Part shown: piece by piece, positions 26,174 through 32,973 of the stretch
Numbering within the stretch: position 1 is the first letter of the stretch
Layout of the letters: each line of letters starts with the position of its first letter
NCBI GenBank assembly: GCA_002069785.1
Contig: MWCA01000030.1
Span: forward strand, 1-55,918
Source: Lentisphaerae bacterium ADurb.Bin242
GTDB lineage: Bacteria; Verrucomicrobiota; Lentisphaeria; Victivallales; UBA1829
DNA: 55,918 nt
Direction of reading: 5' to 3'
Position numbers and translations under genes: made by a program
Notes under the pieces: model-generated
The model's database searches: none
What the model saw: only the letters and a program-made list of their open reading frames with translations
Told to the model about the DNA's origin: nothing

Positions 26174-26992
26174 TTACTTTTTGTTCATCTGTTCACGGAC
26201 TTCTTCCAATGTCTTCACTTCATCGGGGGTAAGACTGTTGATGCCTGTCCGGGAAAGCTTGTCCAGGATCCGGTCCACTTCCTCGCGGGTCGGCATCTTG
26301 CGTTCCTTTTTCGGGGCGCCGGGATCCTGGACGAAAATATAAGGATCGGATGACTTCTTCTTTTTGAAGCCGGCCATGTCCAGCATGTCCCATTCCACGG
26401 TCTTGCGCAGGAAAAGCCGCATGAAAAGATATCCGCCGATGAATCCGCCCGCGTCCAGCAGAGCGAATGGAGTCAGCCCCGCCAGCAGGAGGTCCAGCAG
26501 TATGAATACGATTGCCATGGTCCGCAGCTTGATCGGGAACGGGATGAAGAGCAGATAGAGTTGCATGTTCGGAGCCGCCATTGCGCTGGCCATGATGACT
26601 CCCGTGACCGCCCCGCCGCAGCCGTAAATTCCGTAGGACGTGTTCCAGTTCAGGGCGAGCCAGAGGAGATTTCCGAAGAGTCCGCTGAAAAGATAAAGTC
26701 CGAGCATCTTGGAACCGCCCAGGCGCGGGGTGATGATCGTTCCGAAAATATACAGCGCGAACATCTCGAAAAAGAGGTTCCATCCGCTGGGATTGACCAG
26801 AAGCGACGACAGCAGCCGCCAGAGTTGGAAATCTTTCAGGGAATCCGTATGAAGGATCAGAAGAGCGCCCAGCGGAGACTTCAGGGACATGGTCAGCAGG
26901 AAAAACAAGACTGTCACGCAAATGATCCCGAAAAGCATTTTATTGGCCCCCGCTTCGTGGTCATCCGTCTGATAATTTCGATTGTTGAACAT
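26174..26992 (-). CDS. Rhomboid-family membrane protein lacking the catalytic Ser and His
   Basis: 272 residues with six membrane helices. The rhomboid frame is clear: LWRLLSSLLVNPSGWNLFFEM (L1 loop and helix 2), YLFSGLFGNLL, and the helix-4 loop YGCGGAVTG. In active enzymes the helix-4 motif is GxSG; here the serine position is glycine (G126). The helix-6 AHxGG motif reads AGGFIGG, with no histidine, and the helix-2 HxxxN is WNLFFEM. The C-terminal tail RTGINSLTPDEVKTLEEVRE is the small helical domain (DUF6576-like) common on bacterial rhomboids. It is therefore probably a non-proteolytic member. It leads the glgA-queA operon. Confidence 0.8.
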   Translation of the reverse strand: MFNNRNYQTDDHEAGANKMLFGIICVTVLFFLLTMSLKSPLGALLILHTDSLKDFQLWRLLSSLLVNPSGWNLFFEMFALYIFGTIITPRLGGSKMLGLYLFSGLFGNLLWLALNWNTSYGIYGCGGAVTGVIMASAMAAPNMQLYLLFIPFPIKLRTMAIVFILLDLLLAGLTPFALLDAGGFIGGYLFMRLFLRKTVEWDMLDMAGFKKKKSSDPYIFVQDPGAPKKERKMPTREEVDRILDKLSRTGINSLTPDEVKTLEEVREQMNKK

Positions 26993-27030
26993 AAAACCGC
27001 CTTGCTTGTTGATGTTGCAGCAGAACTCTT

Positions 27031-27059
27031 AATATACAGCCGGACGGGGCAAAGTGCAA
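27031..27059 (-). promoter_or_regulatory. Predicted promoter of the rhomboid-glgA-queA operon
   Basis: On the minus strand TTGCAC (27059-27054), 17 bases, TATATT (27036-27031), about 40 bases before the rhomboid start. Confidence 0.6.
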
Positions 27060-27374
27060 CGCGGAAAGCGTCAAATCTCCGGAAAAAGAAGTGCAGGGAA
27101 GAAGAAAAGACCTTTCGGAAAAGCTTTTTTTCTTCCCCTCATATCTCCAGATTTCTGTAAAGGTCTTTCTTTCAAGAACGATGGAAAATATGCGGATATT
27201 TTCTCTTGGTCCGGGGGATTCTTCCTGCCGCGAAGTTTGGGGACACGCAACCCTCCTGCTTTTTGTATTTGCGGGGCGGGAGCTGCCGGACATCGGGCTC
27301 CATGTTCCGGACGGAAAACGGGCTGACAGGATACGAAAAATTTCTTTTTTAGAGGGGATTTTCAAAAAGGAAGG

Positions 27375-27402
27375 TTGTCTTTTTTCAAAAAGGAATTATA
27401 GT
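27375..27402 (+). promoter_or_regulatory. Predicted promoter of tRNA-Thr
   Basis: TTGTCT (27375-27380), 16 bases, TATAGT (27397-27402). The mature tRNA begins 23 bases later. Confidence 0.6.
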
Positions 27403-27424
27403 ATAGCCCTTGCAATGAAGGCAT

Positions 27425-27500
27425 GCCAATGTAGCTCAGCTGGTAGAGCAGCTCATTCGTAATGAGCAGGTCATCGGTTCGAATCCGATCATTGGCTCCA
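27425..27500 (+). tRNA. tRNA-Thr (anticodon CGT)
   Basis: 76 bases including an encoded CCA. The acceptor stem GCCAATG/CATTGGC, D arm (GCTC...GAGC), anticodon stem GCTCA/TGAGC and T arm (ATCGG-TTCGAAT-CCGAT) are all complete. The anticodon loop TTCGTAA reads ACG threonine codons. The accessory region begins directly downstream, which suggests this tRNA 3' end is an integration target. Confidence 0.97.
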
Positions 27501-27985
27501 TTCAAATACCCTCAAAATCAACAAGTTACAGCTTTCAGCCCTTCTCATTCCTTTTTCGTTTTCTTTATTTTCCTTTAGCCTCATTTGCAACTGTATAAAT
27601 GGAAAATCATCAAGTAATCGTCAAGTAAAATTTGAGTTCAAAGAAGATGCCCGGATAGTGACGTTATCAAGTAATCGTCAAGTAAAAGTATTTTTTCTGC
27701 CGAAAAAGGTGGTAGGGAAAACGCTTTTCGCGTGAAATATGCTCCGGCTACCACCTATAATAAATACGTTTGATGAATTGCACAATTCGCGGGAACCTTC
27801 CGGCGGCGTTGGAACTATGACAGTCGGAAATTCGTCCGTCATGGATTGCCGCAAGTGCCTGATGAATGGTGTTCCCTCAACTTTGAGGAGACGTAAAAAT
27901 ATGAAAGTCCAATTTTTGTGCCGCCATTGATCCGGCGTTGCCTCTCGAGGGGATTGAACCCGGCCAGCGCAATTTTGCGTCCATT
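27501..27985. other. Non-coding left end of the accessory region
   Basis: About 485 bases with no supported gene. It holds the paired 19-22-base direct repeat at 27609-27630 and 27666-27687. Beyond that is sequence with broken open frames that overlap the toxin-antitoxin cassette end. It may be remains of an integrase-side end. Confidence 0.45.
27609..27687. repeat. Direct repeat pair TCAAGTAATCGTCAAGTAA
   Basis: Two exact copies (27609-27630 and 27666-27687), 57 bases apart, each made of two TCAAGTAA half-units. They lie about 110-165 bases past the tRNA-Thr end, a position where tyrosine integrases often have arm-type sites. No integrase gene is in the window, so the role is inferred. Confidence 0.55.
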
Positions 27986-27995
27986 GAATCGCCGG

Positions 27996-28023
27996 AAAAG
28001 AAAAAGCCGGGATGCTTCCCGGC
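27996..28023 (-). terminator. Rho-independent terminator of higBA 1
   Basis: GCCGGGA (28006-28012) pairs with TCCCGGC (28017-28023); on the minus strand TTTTTCTTTT follows. It is nearly identical to the terminator of the second module at 35301-35328. Confidence 0.8.
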
Positions 28024-28058
28024 GTTAAATGTTCTGTACACCACACCGTTCCCGGCGT

Positions 28059-28403
28059 TTACCAGACGGCGGCTATCTTGCTGATCTTTTCAAGAAACGT
28101 AGGGTCTTTATGCGCCGCCTTCCACAAATCATAGTTGGACTGAAGGTTGATCCAGAATTGCGGCGTGGTCTTCAATGCGGCGGCAAACCGCAAGGCCATT
28201 TCCGGCGTAACGCTCTTTCTTTCATTCACGATGGAGGATACCGCCTTCCGGGAAACATCGATTCCGGCGGCAAAGTCGCTGATCGTGATATGCAACTCAT
28301 CCAGATACTGCCGTTTCAGAATGCCGCCAGGGTGGGAAGGGCAGACCTTCCGCTCTTCAACACGGCAAGCCGGATAAACTTCTTTCATCTCCTTGTCACT
28401 CAT
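28059..28403 (-). CDS. HigA-type antitoxin 1 (XRE helix-turn-helix)
   Basis: 114 residues. It starts with the HigA landmark HPGGILKRQYLDE and has an XRE helix-turn-helix (ISDFAAGIDVSRKAVSSIVN, about residues 40-60) followed by ALRFAAALKTTPQFWINLQ. It neutralises the adjacent RelE-fold toxin and should repress the operon. ATG 28403 has AGGAGG at 28412-28417, which overlaps the toxin stop; a GTG at 28412 is less likely. Its last codons lie in the block shared with cassette 2. Confidence 0.88.
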   Translation of the reverse strand: MSDKEMKEVYPACRVEERKVCPSHPGGILKRQYLDELHITISDFAAGIDVSRKAVSSIVNERKSVTPEMALRFAAALKTTPQFWINLQSNYDLWKAAHKDPTFLEKISKIAAVW

Positions 28404-28415
28404 GATAAACACCTC

Positions 28416-28694
28416 CTAATGGTAATCCAGATAATCCACAATTTCAGCGCCCCGATCCGTCAGCCGGAAAGTTACCCGCCAGTTCCCCGATACCCACACG
28501 GAAAAGACTCTGGCGCTATGCGGATTCAGCAAATGGAGCTTGAACCCCGGCAGCCGCATATCATCCGCACATGTCGCGCCGTCCAATGCGTCAAGAATAT
28601 CTTGCAGTTTTGCCGCGTGCTTGGCCTGAATGCCCCGCATGTCACCAGCTTCATAGAACAACTTCAAACCCTTATGACGGAAACTGACTATCAT
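28416..28694 (-). CDS. HigB/RelE-type toxin 1
   Basis: 92 residues with the HigB/RelE pattern: FRHKGLKLFYEAGDMRGI at the start, LHLLNPHSARVFSVWVSGNWRVTFRL and the end GAEIVDYLDYH. Members cut mRNA on the ribosome. The toxin precedes the antitoxin, the usual higBA order. The start at 28694 lies about 20 bases downstream of the promoter at 28719-28746. Confidence 0.88.
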   Translation of the reverse strand: MIVSFRHKGLKLFYEAGDMRGIQAKHAAKLQDILDALDGATCADDMRLPGFKLHLLNPHSARVFSVWVSGNWRVTFRLTDRGAEIVDYLDYH

Positions 28695-28718
28695 GCGTTC
28701 ATCCCTTCTTTGACAACA

Positions 28719-28746
28719 ATGTAACCTATGAAGTTCCATAAGTCAA
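28719..28746 (-). promoter_or_regulatory. Predicted promoter of higBA 1
   Basis: On the minus strand TTGACT (28746-28741), 16 bases, TTACAT (28724-28719). Confidence 0.5.
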
Positions 28747-28814
28747 GCGCCGGAGGAATTTTTTCCGCTGATTCATATTCTGAAAAAAAAACACTCCGAA
28801 AGCTCTCTCCCCGG

Positions 28815-28878
28815 CAGGGTGAAGGGTGTACACCCTCGTTCTTTTGAGGCTGAATACGACAAGAACCCTTCACCCCTG
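28815..28878. repeat. Nested palindrome, copy 1
   Basis: Outer arms CAGGGTGAAGGG (28815-28826) and CCCTTCACCCCTG (28866-28878) enclose inner arms CCTC and GAGG around a T-rich loop. A second copy with the same plan is at 36141-36207, also upstream of a higBA promoter. It could form a cruciform or an RNA hairpin. It is not a standard terminator because no T-run follows on either strand. Confidence 0.6.
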
Positions 28879-28936
28879 CGGCATTCATGCCCGCGCTTCC
28901 CCAAAAACGATAAAAATACATAACTATCATAATATA

Positions 28937-29164
28937 AGTTTGTTACGGCTTATAGCGTCGCATAATATTCATTATGTTAAGTGGATTTAGTTCAAAATAG
29001 AAGTGTATTTTGTTATTTTAGTATCTTTAATAATTTATTTAGATTCTATTGAAATTTTGCTCAAGAGGTGATATAGTATCAGAAGCGAGACTTATTTAAC
29101 TAAAGAAATTTAAAGATGATAGACCAAAAAACAATCCGCCGATTCGGTGGGGAGTGTATAAACT
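28937..29164. other. AT-rich leader of the HTH/AT-hook gene
   Basis: Very AT-rich compared with the surrounding chromosome. It holds the promoter at 29049-29077 and no gene. Confidence 0.5.
29049..29077 (+). promoter_or_regulatory. Strong predicted promoter of the HTH/AT-hook gene
   Basis: TTGAAA (29049-29054), 17 bases, TATAGT (29072-29077). A leader of about 80 bases precedes the start at 29165. Confidence 0.65.
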
Positions 29165-29509
29165 ATGACAGACAATGAATTGATCCGAAGCACACTTGAC
29201 CGGCTGAACTTGACTTATAAAGAAGCATCCAGCATTACGGGCATGTCGGAAACGACATTCAAGAGATACGGCACCGTATCAGCAAAAGTAAAGCCCGCTG
29301 TATGGCGGTCCCTCCTGGAATACGAGGCCACTAGCTATATTCGGCAGCAGGATATAAATACCCGTGCCGCCAGCATGGGAGCCACCGCCACCGAATCTCC
29401 GAAGAGGCGTGGACGGCCCCGGCAGAGAATGTTTGAACTCGACGGTGATTTTAACAGGCGGCTTATCCAGTTGCGGAAAGAAGCATGCAACGAAAAGAAG
29501 AAAAGCTGA
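29165..29509 (+). CDS. Small DNA-binding protein: helix-turn-helix plus AT-hook-like motif
   Basis: 114 residues, no named family recognised. Residues 14-45 (LNLTYKEASSITGMSETTFKRYG) look like a helix-turn-helix. A basic stretch SPKRRGRPRQR near 80-90 contains GRPR, the core of an AT-hook. The protein sits in the AT-rich accessory region with a strong promoter and a GGGGAG ribosome site. A TGAAAAT-N10-ATTTTCA inverted repeat just after the gene could be its own binding site. A regulatory role in the element is inferred. Confidence 0.65.
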   Translation: MTDNELIRSTLDRLNLTYKEASSITGMSETTFKRYGTVSAKVKPAVWRSLLEYEATSYIRQQDINTRAASMGATATESPKRRGRPRQRMFELDGDFNRRLIQLRKEACNEKKKS

Positions 29510-29874
29510 TCCATTCCGCCGCATCCCAATTTTGAAAATGTTTTCCCTCATTTTCAGACTATCTCTATAGCTATAAAAAGCCTTGTTTTTATCTCTATAA
29601 AGATATTCTGCGGATTTTTTTCTTTTCCATACTTGATTTCCTTTCCATCCTGCGTATATTCCCCTTTGTTGCGGATTCTCACCCGCGACCGCCTTTATGT
29701 TTTCAAATCGTGGGTAGTTCCCGATTCAGGCGTTAAACTGAAAACTTATTTTTTTATGCCGCAAGGCGAAAATTTGCCGTTTCCGTGAAACGCTGGCTTA
29801 ACTACCTGGCGCAAGGTGCGTGAGAACACCGACCGGAGGCGGCTTTTTCGTCTAGGCAGAAAGGACATTTCAAA
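29510..29874 (+). ncRNA. Hairpin-rich leader upstream of the 249-residue protein (candidate structured RNA)
   Basis: 365 bases without a gene. The first part has the TGAAAAT/ATTTTCA inverted repeat (about 29533-29556) and two ATCTCTATA repeats (29561 and 29591). From about 29685 several stems follow: GCCT...ATCGTGGG-TAGTT-CCCGAT...AGGC, GCC-GCAA-GGC, GTTTC-CGT-GAAAC and ACCT-N6-AGGT, then CTTTTTCG just before the gene. No known riboswitch class was recognised. It may be a regulatory leader or a replication or packaging site. Confidence 0.35.
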
Positions 29875-30624
29875 ATGTCAACGACAAACAACACAACCGC
29901 CGTCCGCAACGCCGCCAGCACCCGCAACACCCCGAAAAACGCCGGGAAAGGGGCCGCCAGCGCAAAAAGTATTGGAACCCGTCTCCATGTTGCCCCAAAG
30001 AGGAAAACCCCGTTATCGTTGACGGAATCGCTTGCCGGAGGCATCCAGGCGCCGGAAAAGCGCTGGGAACTCTCCGGAAATGCGGTTTCCTTTACTGCCG
30101 GGACCTATGACAAGGCTGCGCTGATTGAAGCGCTTACGGCCATTGAACAGGCCGAATGCCGGGAACAGGCGGAAGAATACCTCCGGGCCATCTCCGAAGA
30201 CGATGGAAGGTCCGAAGCTGAACGGATTGCCGCGTTAGAACTCATGTTTAGAAGCGTCGGCGACCGTAACAAAAAAGCATACTCCGGGCATGTCGTAGGG
30301 TTTTTGAAGAGCAAAGCGCAGGGCGCAATCCTGAGGATGCAACTGACCGACAAGCATAAAATCCAGATTGCGAATGCTTTGGACGATGTTTTTGAGGGGG
30401 TGGACATCAAGCCCTACGAATCCAAGAATCCGGTTTCCAAATCTTCGGCCTGCTTCCTTGGGCTTTGTGATGGGCTGACGGAGGCTTTCGACGGTGATGA
30501 ACAGATTCCGGTCAAGACACGGAAACACATTTCCGAAACGATCCGCGACACCTCGCGGGGTGTTCTGCGCGTCATTGGCGAACGTGACCCGGCGTTTCTG
30601 CTGGACATCCTTGCAAACGCTTAA
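29875..30624 (+). CDS. Unknown 249-residue protein of the accessory region
   Basis: Not recognised. The N-terminal 60 residues are rich in Ser, Thr, Ala, Asn and Lys and look disordered (TTAVRNAASTRNTPKNAGKG). The rest appears mainly helical with charged segments (EALTAIEQAECREQAEEYLR, ALDDVFEGVDIKPYESKNP). There is no signal peptide or membrane segment. The ribosome site AAAGGA stands 8 bases before the start. A stable hairpin follows the stop. The gene is in line with the HTH/AT-hook gene and the 90-residue gene. Confidence 0.65.
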   Translation: MSTTNNTTAVRNAASTRNTPKNAGKGAASAKSIGTRLHVAPKRKTPLSLTESLAGGIQAPEKRWELSGNAVSFTAGTYDKAALIEALTAIEQAECREQAEEYLRAISEDDGRSEAERIAALELMFRSVGDRNKKAYSGHVVGFLKSKAQGAILRMQLTDKHKIQIANALDDVFEGVDIKPYESKNPVSKSSACFLGLCDGLTEAFDGDEQIPVKTRKHISETIRDTSRGVLRVIGERDPAFLLDILANA

Positions 30625-30636
30625 CCCAAAACAAGA

Positions 30637-30661
30637 CACGTCCGGTTTCACGCCGGGCGTG
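30637..30661 (+). terminator. Hairpin after the 249-residue gene
   Basis: CACGTCCGG (30637-30645) pairs with CCGGGCGTG (30653-30661), nine pairs with one G-T. No T-run follows on the plus strand, so it may attenuate rather than stop reading into the next gene. Confidence 0.45.
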
Positions 30662-30685
30662 CCTCAAAACAAATGAGGCGACAAG

Positions 30686-30958
30686 ATGAATATCGAAGCC
30701 CGGAAACAGGAAATCCTTATAAAAATACGCAATAATGAAAAACTTACCGATGATGAAATGTGGTTTGTTTTTCAAAATGGAATTGATCTTGACTACGAAA
30801 GAGGGGCCGCGGCCGCGATCAACAGAATCAAAAACGACCTTGATATTTCGCCGGCGGCTTATATGTGGGCCGAATACCCGATCCGGTGGATTCAGGGGTT
30901 TACGGAAGCCGTTTCGGCTTTCCAAAGCGCCCAAAAACTCGGAATATCCATTCAATAA
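30686..30958 (+). CDS. Unknown 90-residue protein
   Basis: Not recognised. It is acidic and helical in appearance (ARKQEILIKIRNNEKLTDDE, AAAAINRIKNDLDISPAAY), with no signal peptide. The start has GAGG six bases upstream. It is the last plus-strand gene before the convergent phage-like block. Confidence 0.55.
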   Translation: MNIEARKQEILIKIRNNEKLTDDEMWFVFQNGIDLDYERGAAAAINRIKNDLDISPAAYMWAEYPIRWIQGFTEAVSAFQSAQKLGISIQ

Positions 30959-30997
30959 AAGGAATCCTCAAGTAAAGGCCTTTCCCGTCTATCGCCC

Positions 30998-31378
30998 CTA
31001 TTGATTCTCGATTATCACATCGAACTCAGGGAACTTCATATTTGCGTTTACATCCGCCTGGAACTTCTGTTCTCGGAACCGTTCAGGCTGGCGGGTTTTC
31101 AGCCAGAAGATACAGGCGGTTGTATCGGGCGGGAAATAGGTCCTCCCCCGCATGAATCCCGTTGCCCGCTTGTAAAGGCTGGCGCAAACTTTCCCGTCTG
31201 CCAGTTCGCGCGCGTTTTTTAAGGTCTCCGTCACGCCAGGCTTCTGTACAATTCTCCGCCGGAAGGTGGTTGCCGACATTCCTACTGCCTTCGCCAACTC
31301 CTCATACGTAAGCCCCATAATGGCAAGGTTTTCAAGAATCTGGCAGGTCTTTTCATCGAGTTCGGGTATATTCTTCAT
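30998..31378 (-). CDS. Phage terminase-small-subunit-like HTH protein
   Basis: 126 residues. A helix-turn-helix (LTYEELAKAVGMSATTFRRR, about 21-40) is followed by ELADGKVCASLYKRATG and DTTACIFWLKTRQPERFRE. The last phrase is characteristic of small-terminase or related DNA-packaging recognition proteins in tailed phages. The start at 31378 has GAGGGG; a longer frame to 31432 lacks one. No large terminase is in the window, so the packaging set is incomplete. Confidence 0.68.
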   Translation of the reverse strand: MKNIPELDEKTCQILENLAIMGLTYEELAKAVGMSATTFRRRIVQKPGVTETLKNARELADGKVCASLYKRATGFMRGRTYFPPDTTACIFWLKTRQPERFREQKFQADVNANMKFPEFDVIIENQ

Positions 31379-31386
31379 TTTTCCCC

Positions 31387-32418
31387 TCAGCTTCCCGGGA
31401 ATCCGTATGCGGTCCATGAAACCGGCTTGCAAGGATATCGGTTGACCGTGTTATATGGGTTGGTTTCCGGTTTCGTTATGGCATCCGTAAAGATTGTTCC
31501 GTCCTTGTTCAGCGGCATTGGCTCCGTGACCTCTTCCCAGGGGAGCTTTGAAAACCCACCTTTTTCGACCTTTTCATAAATATTTTTAGCCTTTACAACT
31601 TCATCGATTGAGCCAAATTTAGGAACAGTTTTTATTTGCTCTTCCGGTTCTTTTTTTACCCATGGAGTATATTTAAAAATAGCTCCCTTCGCCGGCTTTC
31701 CATCAACCATATAAATTGCTAACGTCCCCACATCGAGGAACATGTCTTCCCATGTTTTGAACATGACAAGGATGGTCACGGAGCAATGGTAATACTCATA
31801 GTCCAGCGTCCCGTCATTCTTGTAGACCTTGATCTCTTTCACGCCGACGGGCATGAGTTTCCCGCAATACTTCGGAATCGTGTATTTGTTGAGCAAAACC
31901 TCATTTTTGTTCAAAACTGGAACCGTATTGTAAAGAACCGGTTTCGCGCTTTTCACGTTAAAGGAAAATGTAATGATCGGCATGGAAACCGTCGTGTCCG
32001 CGACAATCGGACTTCCCGCGGAATTGAGATTCTGGACCCAGTTTCCTTTTTCGTCATATCCATGGGTATAGGGAATGGGGACATCCTGAAAATTAATGTC
32101 CCAGTCAATGATTCCAAGGTCCCATGGCTTCTGGTCTTTCCGGAGCTTCGTGCTTGAATTGCTCGTTTTATAGGTTGCGTTCGCTTCAAACAGATTCGGC
32201 GTCGTGCCCTGGTGTTCCAGTTCGATCGTGTCGAGAAAGAAGTTTGCATTCTGGGAAAGCGCGGAATCCAGCTGCGGATACAGGGGGCTTGTCGTAACAT
32301 TCAGAATTGTATCGTCTACATCTCCTTCGTATACGATTTTCCGCGTGACGGTTGTTCTTCCGTCGCTGTCCGTCTGCGCCCGCGTGTGGATTACGTCCTG
32401 TTTGATCCTGATTGCCAT
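31387..32418 (-). CDS. Unknown 343-residue protein, probably phage-derived structural protein
   Basis: No family recognised with certainty. The sequence is beta-rich with many Thr, Asn, Tyr and Lys (TVTRKIVYEGDVDDTILNVT, SMPIITFSFNVKSAKP), has no signal peptide and no catalytic motif, which fits a tail or virion component. It ends 8 bases before the HTH gene and starts 13 bases after the coiled-coil fragment, so the three form one block. The phage origin is inferred from these neighbours. Confidence 0.55.
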   Translation of the reverse strand: MAIRIKQDVIHTRAQTDSDGRTTVTRKIVYEGDVDDTILNVTTSPLYPQLDSALSQNANFFLDTIELEHQGTTPNLFEANATYKTSNSSTKLRKDQKPWDLGIIDWDINFQDVPIPYTHGYDEKGNWVQNLNSAGSPIVADTTVSMPIITFSFNVKSAKPVLYNTVPVLNKNEVLLNKYTIPKYCGKLMPVGVKEIKVYKNDGTLDYEYYHCSVTILVMFKTWEDMFLDVGTLAIYMVDGKPAKGAIFKYTPWVKKEPEEQIKTVPKFGSIDEVVKAKNIYEKVEKGGFSKLPWEEVTEPMPLNKDGTIFTDAITKPETNPYNTVNRYPCKPVSWTAYGFPGS

Positions 32419-32431
32419 TTCGATTCTCCGG

Positions 32432-32857
32432 TTAAAAACTGCTGGTGGTTATATTGGAAACACTGGTTTTGATGCTGTCAGCTACCCGTTTTACATCATC
32501 AAGCAAAGTCGCCATTTTATCAAGAGTGTCGCTCGATCTCTTTGCGTTTTCGGCGGACATCTTCGCGTAGTTGTTTGATCCGGTAAGCATGACCCGGCTT
32601 TGAAGGCGTATTGCTTCCGTGCTTCGGGCGTTGATCCCGGTTACTGCCGTTTCCCGGTATCGGGTGATGCTTTCCTTCATCTTGTCCATATCCTGAAGGA
32701 GGGCATTGTTTCTTTCCTGCAAATACTGAAGGCGTTCCTTCTGCAAGGAAAAGAGCTTTGCTTCGGCCTCCAACTTCTTTTGCGAACCGGCGGGAGCCGC
32801 ATCACGCTCTTTCTTCGCGGCTCCGATTTCCTTCAAGGTATAACCCCACTCAAACAA
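32432..32857 (-). pseudogene. C-terminal fragment of a coiled-coil (tape-measure-like) protein
   Basis: About 141 codons are open, beginning at a TTG (32857) just after an in-frame TGA, with no ATG and no ribosome site. The content is a long charged coiled coil (LKEIGAAKKERDAAPAGSQK, ERLQYLQERNNALLQDMDKM) with a helical end (DTLDKMATLLDDVKRVADSI) like the C-terminus of phage tail tape-measure proteins. The N-terminal part is missing, so the prophage block is cut here. The next gene, of the URO-D family, begins unrelated sequence. Confidence 0.6.
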
Positions 32858-32973
32858 AAGTCTACTTCAGTAATTGTAATCTTCAATCGAAAGGGATATA
32901 GTATGGCAAACATGTTGATACCAATCTTGAATCAAAATCACTCCGAGTCAAATGATACCCTCGAAAACAAAGG

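Larger units (their letters stand above)
26993..27424. other. Intergenic region between the rhomboid gene and tRNA-Thr
   Basis: 432 bases with a rhomboid promoter at one end and a tRNA promoter at the other. In between is an inverted repeat, AAGACCTTT near 27107 and AAAGGTCTT near 27158. Open frames crossing it have no ribosome sites, and one runs through the tRNA. Confidence 0.5.
27986..28936. mobile_element. Toxin-antitoxin cassette 1 (shared ends with cassette 2)
   Basis: Bounded on the left by GAATCGCCGGAAAAGAAA plus the antitoxin terminator, and on the right by ACATAACTATCATAATATA. The same ends, in the same orientation, bound cassette 2 at 35292-36265. Both are about 0.95-0.97 kb, both carry higB-higA on the minus strand, and both have the nested GGGTGAAGGG palindrome about 120 bases inside the right end. 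No transposase is present. Calling it a mobile element is inference from the repeated frame. Confidence 0.45.

Noticed and set aside
27091..27462. Plus-strand open frame that runs into tRNA-Thr
   Set aside because: It crosses the tRNA promoter and the tRNA itself and has no homology.
27678..28046. Minus-strand open frame left of antitoxin 1
   Set aside because: It begins inside the antitoxin terminator and shared cassette end; no ribosome site and low-complexity translation.
28691..28930. Minus-strand 79-codon frame ending with an ATGA overlap at higB 1
   Set aside because: It translates the nested palindrome and the promoter; the overlap looks accidental, and cassette 2 has no matching frame.
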